From: Nitrosarchaeum koreense MY1
GTDB lineage: Archaea > Thermoproteota > Nitrososphaeria > Nitrososphaerales > Nitrosopumilaceae
DNA length: 64,000 nucleotides
Assembly: GCF_000220175.1 (NCBI RefSeq)
Contig: NZ_AFPU01000001.1
Coordinates: 372,001-436,000, forward strand
Direction of reading: 5' to 3'
Shown here one piece after another: positions 54,383-63,037 of this stretch; within the stretch, counting starts at the first letter, position 1, and every line of letters starts with the position of its first letter. The notes beneath the pieces are model-generated. The model was not told where the DNA came from. It saw nothing but the letters and a program-made list of their open reading frames with translations, and did no database searches. Position numbers and translations under genes: made by a program.

Positions 54383-55090
54383 TTGGATCCGTTAGTACGA
54401 CTAAAAGAAGCCCGTCTTAAAGGACTAATCCCAGATGATGTTTATGATCTTATTGTAAAACGATTTCCTATAACTGTGGAGGGAATTAATAGAATTGAAA
54501 AAGCATCTGGGATTCGTTACCCAACTGCTTACGTAGAACCCTCAATTGTTATTTCATCTCCAAATCCTAATTCCTATGAGTTTGGAATATTATTTGCTAG
54601 AACAATCCCTATATTTTTTGATGAAAAATTTCATGTAGTGATTCAAATTTCTGCACCTCTGGTTGCATATGGTCTAAAAGGTACAATTCATGCAATTTTG
54701 GCACACGAGTTTTTACATTTTCTTGAATTGACTAGAAAAATTTCTAAAATGGATTTACTTTCCGATGAAATTACTGGAAATCTCTTTGAAAGTGTTTATG
54801 CTGATGAGGGAAGATTGTTTGAGCCTAAGGCTGTCTTTAAAGATAGAACTCTGTTAGATCACATTACTAAACGATTTCCAGCTGGTTTTAGGGATTACAA
54901 ATTAGAAGATAAGGTGATGAAATTTTGGATAGAGAAAAATCTCCCAAAAATCAATATTTCACTTGATTCTAACACCGTTAAATTATCTGCTGAATCAATA
55001 GCAAAAATAAAACTGGATCCTTTGTTTTTAGATAAAATAGCACAACTTGAACAAAAAAGTGCAAAAATTAGAACAAAAAAACTTTATTGA
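54383..55090 (+). CDS. Putative zinc metalloprotease-like protein (HEXXH)
   Basis: The 235-residue protein has an H-E-x-x-H motif (ILAHEFLHFLEL, about residues 115-126) in a helix, with later acidic residues (DEITGN, YADEGRLFEP) that might supply the third ligand. The N-terminal and C-terminal parts are helical. Start TTG. It may be a peptidase; the family is not recognised. Downstream of the pus10 operon. Confidence 0.65.
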   Translation: MDPLVRLKEARLKGLIPDDVYDLIVKRFPITVEGINRIEKASGIRYPTAYVEPSIVISSPNPNSYEFGILFARTIPIFFDEKFHVVIQISAPLVAYGLKGTIHAILAHEFLHFLELTRKISKMDLLSDEITGNLFESVYADEGRLFEPKAVFKDRTLLDHITKRFPAGFRDYKLEDKVMKFWIEKNLPKINISLDSNTVKLSAESIAKIKLDPLFLDKIAQLEQKSAKIRTKKLY

Positions 55091-55143
55091 TATTCTTTTA
55101 TTCTTGCATTTTTGATATTAATGTATAATTATTATGTCTCGAA

Positions 55144-55500
55144 TTAATTTTGTAATTCTGCGATAATTGTTTTAGTTTTAGAAATTATATTCATATAATC
55201 AATATTAGGATCTGTGCTTAGTAAAAAGAGATTTTTACCGAATTGAATGCTAATTAAAATGACATTTTCATATTCTGTAACTGACAATTTTTCTTTACCA
55301 AATTTATAAGATAAATTTTGAAGACGAGTCCATCTTTCAAAAGTATAGTGAATTGACATTTTGACTTCTTGTTCATTTAGTAATGTTACGTTATCCCGAT
55401 TTTTTTCAATTACTAAATCACCTTTTGAATCTAAGACTCCTGTGAATCTAACATGTGGATCTACTTCTAATATTTTATTGCATAATTCTTCAAAATCCAT
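55144..55500 (-). CDS. Thaumarchaeal DUF6659-like protein
   Basis: The 118-residue protein has FEELCNKILEVDPHVRFTGV, LDSKGDLVIE and a final strand/helix with LFLLSTDPNIDY. This resembles a roadblock/longin-like fold abundant in thaumarchaea. A regulatory or protein-binding role is plausible but not shown. Confidence 0.65.
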   Translation of the reverse strand: MDFEELCNKILEVDPHVRFTGVLDSKGDLVIEKNRDNVTLLNEQEVKMSIHYTFERWTRLQNLSYKFGKEKLSVTEYENVILISIQFGKNLFLLSTDPNIDYMNIISKTKTIIAELQN

Positions 55501-55618
55501 TTTTCATCAATCCTTTTAACTCCCACCTGTCTTCTTATTATGTTTTTTTTAAAATATTTTGATATGAAGATTTTTGTGAAAATTAAAACCAATTTTTAAT
55601 TTAAATTAGACTGATGCT

Positions 55619-55810
55619 TTATTGATTAAATTCAGTTAATCCACATTTTCCACAAGTGTTTCTGTCTTTATGTTTAGACATGAAAACTCCTTTTCCGCAT
55701 CTAGAACAATTTTTTCTACCTCTTGTTATTTTGTCCTTGTCTACTTTGAAATATTTATAGACATTTGGACTAGAGCCTTTTTTTCCCGCAGATGCTTTTT
55801 TTGCTGCCAT
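55619..55810 (-). CDS. rps27ae: 30S ribosomal protein S27ae
   Basis: A 63-residue zinc-ribbon protein with [20 protein letters not shown] and CGLTEF. Start overlaps the S24e stop by one base, the usual archaeal S24e-S27ae pair. Confidence 0.95.
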   Translation of the reverse strand: MAAKKASAGKKGSSPNVYKYFKVDKDKITRGRKNCSRCGKGVFMSKHKDRNTCGKCGLTEFNQ

Positions 55811-56151
55811 TATTCGGTTTTCTCCGCGGTTGCTTCAGCATTTGCATTATCTGCTTCTGCTTGTTTGGCTTTTGTCTTCTCAATTCTTTTGAAGATTATT
55901 GGATTAACATGTTTTTTTGCCAATCCTTCATCGTCATAGATGAAGAAAGTTCCTGTAACCAATGCTTTTCCAACATGAGTTTGCAATCTCATAGGAATCA
56001 CAATTTTTCCAGAAAGTTTGAATTCTTTTGTAATCATATCTACTGCCTCAAGTTTTTTGAGTTTACCGCCTAATCCTGTAAAATTACAGATCAGTTCTCT
56101 TCTTGATAGGAAGGCGTTATTTACGTCAGTTACGGTCTGAATAATAGACAT
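55810..56151 (-). CDS. rps24e: 30S ribosomal protein S24e
   Basis: The protein has [34 protein letters not shown] and [14 protein letters not shown], with an Ala/Lys/Glu-rich tail. The frame opens at 56178, but TTTATATG near 56176-56183 favours the ATG at 56151. Operon with S27ae. Confidence 0.93.
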   Translation of the reverse strand: MSIIQTVTDVNNAFLSRRELICNFTGLGGKLKKLEAVDMITKEFKLSGKIVIPMRLQTHVGKALVTGTFFIYDDEGLAKKHVNPIIFKRIEKTKAKQAEADNANAEATAEKTE

Positions 56152-56189
56152 GTATCCAAAATCCTTAAGATATTTCATATAAACCTTGA

Positions 56190-56795
56190 TTGATAATAGA
56201 GAACAAATTTAAGAAAATTCAGTCTAATCCCCACATGGAACGATATATGATTCATTTAAAAAATAATGGTTACAGTCCTAAAGATTCCTCTTATCTTGTA
56301 AATCATGCAAGAAAAATATGTTCCACCATTCCAGCTTCAGTAAGAGTTGCTCGAGTTGCACGTAAATTTTTGGAATTTGACGTCTCTGTAAATCCTGACG
56401 ATTTAGATCTTGTAATTGAAAAATTATCTCCAATCGGACCTTTGGATAATGCAAGACATATTTTTGAAGAAAAGATTGGGAAGGAAGATGGAACTCGTGA
56501 TGGTGTCTTTTATTTTAATAATGAACGATTTTGGGAGAGTCATGAATCTTTAGAAGGTGTATGGAAGCAATGCTATGGCAGAGAAAAAGAACTTGTTCAG
56601 GGAATTATTCTTCTTGCAGTTGCATTTGCTCATGCACAAAAAAATGAATCTCGTATAGGTATTGGAATGTTGCAGCGAGCATTAGAAAAATTGGGTGACT
56701 CTCCTGGAACTTATGGTGAAATAGATGTCGATAGGATTAGAAATAAAATCAAAGAAATGCAAAAAACTGAAGAATTAACTATATTTGAGATTTGA
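56190..56795 (+). CDS. DUF309 family protein
   Basis: The C-terminal half has the DUF309 motif FNNERFWESHESLEGVW and LVQGIILLAVAFAHAQ, where His and Glu residues may bind metal. The N-terminal half is helical. TTG is the first start; an ATG exists at 56235. Divergent from S24e, convergent with apgM (17-base overlap). Confidence 0.82.
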   Translation: MIIENKFKKIQSNPHMERYMIHLKNNGYSPKDSSYLVNHARKICSTIPASVRVARVARKFLEFDVSVNPDDLDLVIEKLSPIGPLDNARHIFEEKIGKEDGTRDGVFYFNNERFWESHESLEGVWKQCYGREKELVQGIILLAVAFAHAQKNESRIGIGMLQRALEKLGDSPGTYGEIDVDRIRNKIKEMQKTEELTIFEI

Positions 56796-58044
56796 TTAAA
56801 TTAAGAGCTGTTGTCACAACATCTGCTCCTTGAATTAAGCCAATGCTTCCTTTTTTAGCTTGATCTTCAGTAACTCTAGTTGTTCCATCGTTTTTGATAA
56901 AATTCCCAGATACTAAAATTGGGACAGGATCATCACTGTGTCCTTTATTGATACACGGTGTCGAATGATCTGCTGAAATAACTATTGCAACTTTATCAAA
57001 ATCAATATTTTCAAGTAGTGTTTTGAAAAATCTACGGTCAATCTCTTCAATGTTTTTCATTTTTCCAATAGCATCTCCATCATGACCAAATTCATCTGGT
57101 CCTTTTAGATGAACGTAAATTGCATTTTGAGTCTCCATTGCTTTTGCAGCTACTCTTGCTTTTTCCTCATAATCTGTTAATCCCCCTGCTTCAAACGCTT
57201 TCATCTTTAACACTTCTGAAATTCCAAGTTCTACTGGCATATCTACAATACATGAAAAATTCATAGAATACATTTCATTGATGGGCTTTACGTCTGGATA
57301 TTTGTTTCCTGCATCTCTTAGTAAAATACAACTCAAACTTTTCTTTTTTTCATTAATTCTTTTTTTATTGATCTGACTTTCTTTCATAATTTGAAGTGAT
57401 TGTGTCGTAAATTCATTAACTAATTTAGCAGTTTTTTTAGCACTCTCAGTTTCATCTAACGGTAAACATTTTTCAATTCGTAAAAAATCTCCAACTGCTT
57501 TTGCTATTCCCATGCCTTCTACTCTGGCATATGCAGGATCAGTGTTAGTGATTTGAGATGATAATTTTTCGTTATCAGTTCTAATTCTTACTGTTACTCT
57601 ATGACCTATGGTAGGCGATACTACTACCGATGTATTTGGAAACGAAAATTTAATTTTATTTTCGATTTCTTTTGCAACTCCCTCTGCGTCATTTTTTTCA
57701 ATATGTCTTCCTGCACGTCTATCGATAATAATTCCTTCATCATTTAATGTTGCATAATTTCCTCTTAGCGCTAAATCTCCGTCTTTAAAATCAATTCCTA
57801 CTCCTATTGCTTCTATTACTCCTCTTCCTGCGTAATCAACATGGTGAAATCTATATCCTAGCATGTTGAAAACTGCAATGTCTGATTCTGGTGCAATTCC
57901 TTTTCCTACCGAGATGACTTCTCCTATTACGCCCTTTTGTGCTAATTTATCTAGAGTAGGGGTGGTTGCCGCTTCGAGTGGAGTTTTACCGTCTAGATCT
58001 GGATGTGGAAGATCACCTACCCCATCTAAAAGAACATAAATCAT
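56779..58044 (-). CDS. apgM: Archaeal cofactor-independent phosphoglycerate mutase
   Basis: A 421-residue alkaline-phosphatase-superfamily enzyme interconverting 3- and 2-phosphoglycerate. It has YVLLDGVGDLPHPDLDGKTP, TPTLDKLAQKGV, HLKGPDEFGHDGD and VISADHSTPC (metal ligands). Works with PGK in gluconeogenesis. Confidence 0.95.
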   Translation of the reverse strand: MIYVLLDGVGDLPHPDLDGKTPLEAATTPTLDKLAQKGVIGEVISVGKGIAPESDIAVFNMLGYRFHHVDYAGRGVIEAIGVGIDFKDGDLALRGNYATLNDEGIIIDRRAGRHIEKNDAEGVAKEIENKIKFSFPNTSVVVSPTIGHRVTVRIRTDNEKLSSQITNTDPAYARVEGMGIAKAVGDFLRIEKCLPLDETESAKKTAKLVNEFTTQSLQIMKESQINKKRINEKKKSLSCILLRDAGNKYPDVKPINEMYSMNFSCIVDMPVELGISEVLKMKAFEAGGLTDYEEKARVAAKAMETQNAIYVHLKGPDEFGHDGDAIGKMKNIEEIDRRFFKTLLENIDFDKVAIVISADHSTPCINKGHSDDPVPILVSGNFIKNDGTTRVTEDQAKKGSIGLIQGADVVTTALNLIKSQI

Positions 58045-58291
58045 ATGAATGTCTGAATTATTGATTCTATCCGTATTTCCAAATTTTTTGCTGCTCTCCT
58101 TTAAATCTTACATAAAAATATGCGATCATGAAATTTTTAGTTTTGATTTGAGGGATGTTGTTTCTGTTTGCTGTTAGTGTTTATAGAATATGAAAAATCT
58201 CAAAATGATATTCTATCATCATTTGTTTTTTATTTTTAATTTCTTGTATATTGGAAAACGTTTTAACATACTTAAACTTCAATTATGAATT

Positions 58292-59308
58292 ATGGGGGAC
58301 ATGCGTAAAGATTATGTTTCTGAACGCTTTATGATCGTCTCTAAAAAAGATGACAAAGTTGTAGATCCAAAAAAATCTCCTTATGCTCCTGGAAATGAAT
58401 CAATGACAAATCCTTCTGTTCTATCACTAGTTGCAAAAGACGGTATGTTGCAACGTCTTCAGGATAATGAAGATGAATATGTTGAAGGCTGGTCGATTAG
58501 AGTATTTGAGAGTAAAAATCCTATAGTTTCTATTGAAACTGAAAATTCATACAGTGACAGACCTCATTATAGTGAACCAGCTTACGGTTATCATTACATT
58601 GTGGTTGCATCTCCTAAAGAAAAAGACACTCTTGCTACTATTGATTCTGAACAATGGTCCAACATTCTTGTGGTTGTTCAGGATAGATTACGATGGCTCT
58701 ATACCCAAAAAGGTGTGACATACGTTTCAATTTATGCTGATCAGGGAGAATCTGCAGGCAGTAAAAACCCACATCCGCATTTGAATATTTTGACCTTTTC
58801 AACAATCCCTCCTGTTATTGAAGAAGAAGCAGAAGCTTCCTACAAAATCCTTAACGAAAAAGGTGTATGCCCAATGTGCCAAATTGTCAATGAAGAAATG
58901 GGTGGGCCAAGACAAGTTCTTCAAACTGAAGGATTTATTGCATTTTGTCCTTGGTCTCCATCATATCCATACGAATTTTGCATTTCTCCAAAAAAACACA
59001 CGACTAGTTTTTCTAAAATAACTCAAAAAGAAATTAATGATCTTTCGCTTATTTTACGAGCTACACTTGGTGGTTTGTCGAAAACTGTTAAAGATGTTTC
59101 ATATAATATGGTATTCCATTTATCTCCTGAAAAGAAAAATAGCAGACAAATTCATTGGCATATTGAAGTTTATCCCATAACTAAACCCTGGTCTGGTCTT
59201 GAACGCGGTTATGGTATTTTTCTTAATGACATATCTCCAGAACAGGCAGCTGAGAAACTCGGTGCGTCCTGTAGAAAAGAATTAGCCAATTTGGTTGGTA
59301 TTGTTTGA
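58292..59308 (+). CDS. GalT-like / HIT-superfamily nucleotidyltransferase
   Basis: The 338-residue protein resembles galactose-1-phosphate uridylyltransferase: N-terminal half with NPHPHLNILTF (H-x-H), zinc-site Cys pair CPMCQI, and C-terminal IHWHIEVYP. Such enzymes transfer nucleoside monophosphate through a phosphohistidine or act as phosphorylases. Exact substrate uncertain. An ATG at 58301 is an alternative start. Confidence 0.85.
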   Translation: MGDMRKDYVSERFMIVSKKDDKVVDPKKSPYAPGNESMTNPSVLSLVAKDGMLQRLQDNEDEYVEGWSIRVFESKNPIVSIETENSYSDRPHYSEPAYGYHYIVVASPKEKDTLATIDSEQWSNILVVVQDRLRWLYTQKGVTYVSIYADQGESAGSKNPHPHLNILTFSTIPPVIEEEAEASYKILNEKGVCPMCQIVNEEMGGPRQVLQTEGFIAFCPWSPSYPYEFCISPKKHTTSFSKITQKEINDLSLILRATLGGLSKTVKDVSYNMVFHLSPEKKNSRQIHWHIEVYPITKPWSGLERGYGIFLNDISPEQAAEKLGASCRKELANLVGIV

Positions 59309-59342
59309 ATAGTTTAATTATTAACTTGATTTTGTTATTGTA

Positions 59343-59783
59343 ATGGCACTAGAAAAATGGGTAGCAATTGCAAGTATTGGATTGTATGTGATGTTTGTTG
59401 GAGAAATTATTTCTGTATTTAATTTTATAATTAACATGCCTGCTAATTTTGAATTTGGAACTTCATTTGAACCAAGTCCAAAAATATTGCAATTCATCTC
59501 AATCGGTGTGGCTCCTGCATGTGTTTTATCCGGACTTGCGTTTTTACTATCAAAACGTTATGGTTCTAAGCAAATTGGTTCTATGATTCTTAGTGGTGGA
59601 ATTATTTTGTTAATTGGAATGGCATATTGTTATTCTCTTTTAGATAAAATTCCTGATTCTTACATGGTTGATGCTGTTGTCATAACTCCGCCTTTGTTCA
59701 TGGGCGTTTCTATACCTGTGATAATAGTTGGATTGATTTTAATTAAAACAAACAAGAAACGTCCAAAAAAAGAATATTTCTAA
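59343..59783 (+). CDS. Membrane protein with four TM helices
   Basis: The 146-residue protein has hydrophobic stretches at about 8-28, 50-68, 78-96 and 115-135 and a basic C-terminus. No known motif. Four-base overlap with the convergent acetyltransferase gene. Confidence 0.65.
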   Translation: MALEKWVAIASIGLYVMFVGEIISVFNFIINMPANFEFGTSFEPSPKILQFISIGVAPACVLSGLAFLLSKRYGSKQIGSMILSGGIILLIGMAYCYSLLDKIPDSYMVDAVVITPPLFMGVSIPVIIVGLILIKTNKKRPKKEYF

Positions 59784-60217
59784 GTATGATCAAATCTTAG
59801 TGCATTTGCATTATGTTTGAAGCCTAATTTTTCATAAAATGGCTTGACATCATCTACACAATCTAAAATTGTTTTATAACATCCTTGTTCCTTTGCATAT
59901 CTTAAAAGATATTTTATCATTTTTTCTCCAATCCCTTTCTTTTGATATTTTTTATTTACTACGACATCTTCAATATGCCCAACTTTGCCACCATTGTGGA
60001 TAAATTTAGTTTCAATCAACAATGTAGTTGCACCTACCACTTTTCCCTCTAATAATGCTACTATGGTTAATTGATCTTGATTCGAATTTATTTTTTCAAA
60101 TGTTTTTTCTATAGTTTTTTTATCCGTGTTGCTGGTTTGCCGTAATGAATCTAATGTTTGTAAAAATCCATTTGTTAAATCCTCTTTTTGTAATTTTCTA
60201 ATTGTTAAATCGTTCAT
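59780..60217 (-). CDS. GNAT-family N-acetyltransferase
   Basis: The 145-residue protein has the acetyl-CoA loop (VVNKKYQKKGIGEKMIKYLL) and FYEKLGFKHN. It resembles glucosamine-6-phosphate acetyltransferases. It follows the sugar nucleotidyltransferase by ten bases, so a role in amino-sugar nucleotide synthesis is plausible. Confidence 0.88.
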   Translation of the reverse strand: MNDLTIRKLQKEDLTNGFLQTLDSLRQTSNTDKKTIEKTFEKINSNQDQLTIVALLEGKVVGATTLLIETKFIHNGGKVGHIEDVVVNKKYQKKGIGEKMIKYLLRYAKEQGCYKTILDCVDDVKPFYEKLGFKHNANALRFDHT

Positions 60218-60227
60218 TTTTATTATT

Positions 60228-60929
60228 TTAAATTTTTCCTAGTTTTTGAAGATATTCTTGATTTGCTTTTCTATATGTTGTTTTGTTTCCAATATCCAAA
60301 AACCCTTTTTTAGACACAACACTGCTAACTAGTTTATTTTTTGCCATTGCTTTTCTAATCACATCATCCATTCCATAAGGAACATTTTTTGGAATCAACT
60401 CCATTATCTCTGGCTCCATCACATAGCATCCAGTATTTACATTTGCAGTGATTTCTGGTTTTTCATTCCATGCAACTACCTTTCCTGTTTTGGTGGTTTC
60501 TATTACTCCATATGGTAAATTTGTTTTGTATTCATACAAATTCATTGTTACAAATGATTTTTTTTGTTTATGATGTTTTATCATATTTCGTAAATTGAAA
60601 TCAAATATGGAATCTCCATACATGCAAACAAAAGTATCGTCAATGAATTCTTCTGCTGTTTTAAGTTGACCTGCGGTTGCTAATGGTTTGTTAGATACCG
60701 CATATTCAATATTTACTCCGAAACGTTTGCCATCTTCAAAATAATCTTCAATCGTTTTTCTTAGGTAACTTACACATAACACTATTGATTTTACACCGTT
60801 TTTTTGTGTCCATTCTATTAGGTGCTCTAAAATAGGTTTTTCACCCAAAGGAAGCATCGGCTTTGGTAGAAAAGTTGTGTATGGTTGCAATCTTGTACCT
60901 AAACCCCCTGCAAGTATTACGGCTTTCAT
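60228..60929 (-). CDS. Sugar-phosphate nucleotidyltransferase
   Basis: The 233-residue protein has AGGLGTRLQPYTTFLPKPML, the YGDSIFDF metal/nucleotide motif and VAWNEKPEI. It activates a sugar-1-phosphate to an NDP-sugar (glucose-1-P thymidylyl- or mannose-1-P guanylyltransferase type). Operon with the acetyltransferase. Confidence 0.92.
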   Translation of the reverse strand: MKAVILAGGLGTRLQPYTTFLPKPMLPLGEKPILEHLIEWTQKNGVKSIVLCVSYLRKTIEDYFEDGKRFGVNIEYAVSNKPLATAGQLKTAEEFIDDTFVCMYGDSIFDFNLRNMIKHHKQKKSFVTMNLYEYKTNLPYGVIETTKTGKVVAWNEKPEITANVNTGCYVMEPEIMELIPKNVPYGMDDVIRKAMAKNKLVSSVVSKKGFLDIGNKTTYRKANQEYLQKLGKI

Positions 60930-60990
60930 GAATCTATAATTGAGATATGACTATTTATGTTCAAGTATGTATTTCTCTTATAGTTTAAAA

Positions 60991-62295
60991 TTAATTAAAT
61001 GATCTTGAAACTTTTTCAATAATAGATGCTGGAGTTTTGGCAAAAATAATGATCATTGGTTCTTTACCGAAATCTCCTTTATGATAAATCACATCTGGAG
61101 CTGTTTCCAATTTTTTTATTGCGGACCTTATTCCCCACTCTATGGATAATCCTTCTTTAGTCTTAATTTTATTTGGTTCTGAATTTCTATCATAGCTAGA
61201 AATAATTAATTTTGTTTTTTTTAATTTTGAAATATTTTCTTCATTATATTTTAAATTAATTGCTGAACGTATTTCTGGAAATTTCTTATTCATAGCAATC
61301 AATGCTGTAGCAACATGTTTTGAACCTCCATATTCCAAATCTCCTGCAATCATGACCTTATTCCCAGTTTTAACTATTCTCCCTGCAATTCCTACTACAT
61401 CTTTAATTGATTTTGGATTTATTTTTGAAAAGACAAAATTTGTTTGGCATTCCGGAATATTTTTATAAATATTTTTGATTCCAATGAATTTGTTAACCCC
61501 ATTTGATAATTCAATTTGAATATTATCTCTTTTTTTTATTTGTGTAATTTCTATCCCACGTCCAATATTTTTGGCATTTTTTATTGAATTGTACGTGAAT
61601 TGTTTTGAAAACTTGGCTGATTCTTTTAATAATTTTCCATCTGCTAATGAAACTAGTAGTGCAGATGAATAATTACAACCACTACCATGATTAGTTTTTG
61701 GAATTATGTTGCTCGATACAGTGTATTTTGTTTTTTCTTCTAATATGAAATCTGAGATTTTCTTATTTTTTGTTTCTATTCCTGTAATTATGACGCTTTT
61801 TGCACCCATCTTTTGAATTTTTAGAGCAGCCTTTAGAAGTGATTTTTTTGAATTTATTTTAATTTGAGATAAGAATTCTGCTTCGAATTTATTTGGTGTA
61901 ATAACTGTCGCTAATGGAATTAAATATTTTTTAAAATCTTTAATTGCATTTTTTTCTATTAGTAAGCCTCCTGTGGTTGATTTTATTACTGGATCTAATA
62001 CAATTGGAATCTTTAACTGTTTTAATTCATTATGTATTATTTTTATTATGTCTGAATTGTATACCATTCCAATTTTTATTCCGTCTATTTTAAAATCTGA
62101 AATCAATAATTCAAGTTGATTTTTTAATATTTTTTTTGACACCGGTTGAATCATTCCAAAATCAGATGTATTTTGTCCTGTTACTGCGGTAATGACAGTC
62201 AACCCATACTCATTTAACATATCGAATGTTTTAACATCGCTTTGTATGCCAGCTCCAGATGATGGATCAGAACCACCTATTGAAAGTAAATTCAT
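60991..62295 (-). CDS. thiDN: Bifunctional ThiD-ThiN
   Basis: Residues 1-250 are an HMP/HMP-P kinase (GGSDPSSGAGIQSDVKTF, AVTGQNT, VLDPVIKSTTGG, NHGSGCNYSSAL). Residues 260-434 are ThiN, the archaeal thiamine-phosphate synthase (PKSIKDVVGIAGRIVKTG, GGSKHVATAL, IEWGIRSAI). Together they turn HMP into thiamine phosphate with the thiazole. ThiC, which makes HMP-P, lies 0.7 kb away. Confidence 0.95.
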   Translation of the reverse strand: MNLLSIGGSDPSSGAGIQSDVKTFDMLNEYGLTVITAVTGQNTSDFGMIQPVSKKILKNQLELLISDFKIDGIKIGMVYNSDIIKIIHNELKQLKIPIVLDPVIKSTTGGLLIEKNAIKDFKKYLIPLATVITPNKFEAEFLSQIKINSKKSLLKAALKIQKMGAKSVIITGIETKNKKISDFILEEKTKYTVSSNIIPKTNHGSGCNYSSALLVSLADGKLLKESAKFSKQFTYNSIKNAKNIGRGIEITQIKKRDNIQIELSNGVNKFIGIKNIYKNIPECQTNFVFSKINPKSIKDVVGIAGRIVKTGNKVMIAGDLEYGGSKHVATALIAMNKKFPEIRSAINLKYNEENISKLKKTKLIISSYDRNSEPNKIKTKEGLSIEWGIRSAIKKLETAPDVIYHKGDFGKEPMIIIFAKTPASIIEKVSRSFN

Positions 62296-62439
62296 TTAGT
62301 ATTATCTAATTTGATTACACTAATCTGTTTTTCCATTTGATTTTTATTTTTTATATTTTTATGGGCTTGTATTTTTTGTTTAATTTTTTTCTATTATGAT
62401 AGAGCATTTATAGATCTAATACAATTCTTAATTGTTAAT

Positions 62440-62634
62440 TTGACTGAAAAAATTCCTTTGGTTGATGATACTCCGTCTGAATTGAGATGTACTGTATGTT
62501 TGTTACCGATGCAATATCAAAAGAAAATTAACAATGTCTTTCTTTGGCAATGTTTTAAATGTGGCAAAAAATATTTTGTTTCAAACTCTGTTGTTGAGTA
62601 TAGTATATCTGAAACTTGGAGTTCTGCTAAATGA
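62440..62634 (+). CDS. Small zinc-ribbon protein, 64 aa
   Basis: Start TTG. It has CTVCLLPMQYQ and CFKCGKKYF, a C-x2-C pair repeated once, forming a zinc ribbon. Function unknown; located between thiDN and thiC. Confidence 0.65.
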   Translation: MTEKIPLVDDTPSELRCTVCLLPMQYQKKINNVFLWQCFKCGKKYFVSNSVVEYSISETWSSAK

Positions 62635-62816
62635 AAATTGCTATTTGTAGAATTATCATGTAAATGAAAAACCATATGATATTTTTTATTTGAAATTAAT
62701 CTGTCAAATGGGATGAATGGTTTTACTCTGATGATATCGTGCCTAGTTCCTGTATTTTATCATAATTTTACATTTAACTATGCGATTTGATATTTTTAGA
62801 TGATATTGCTAATTCA

Positions 62817-62912
62817 TTATGATGTTTGATTAGCGCATTCAAATGAACAAAACTCATCTTTAAAACTTTGAAATTCTTTCCCACAATGTACACATTCTTT
62901 TGCCATTCTCAT
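62817..62912 (-). CDS. Tiny zinc-binding protein, 31 aa
   Basis: MRMAKECVHCGKEFQSFKDE, then FCSFECANQTS: four cysteines as C-x2-C and C-x3-C, a minimal zinc knuckle. A TATA-like CTTATATG near 62934-62941 is about 26 bases from the ATG at 62912 (a second ATG is at 62906). Divergent from thiC. Confidence 0.6.
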   Translation of the reverse strand: MRMAKECVHCGKEFQSFKDEFCSFECANQTS

Positions 62913-63037
62913 ACTATCTATTATCGGTTTAAGCATATAAGATCGATCAATTTTACGTTTATAGTGACAGTGTTATCGAATATTTTTATCGCTTGACACT
63001 CATGATTGTTTAAATCAGGCAAAAACGTAGATTATGC

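Noticed and set aside
62913-63037. TPP riboswitch before thiC
   Set aside because: No CUGAGA or ACCUGA-type core, and the TATA element near 63009 leaves no leader to hold one.
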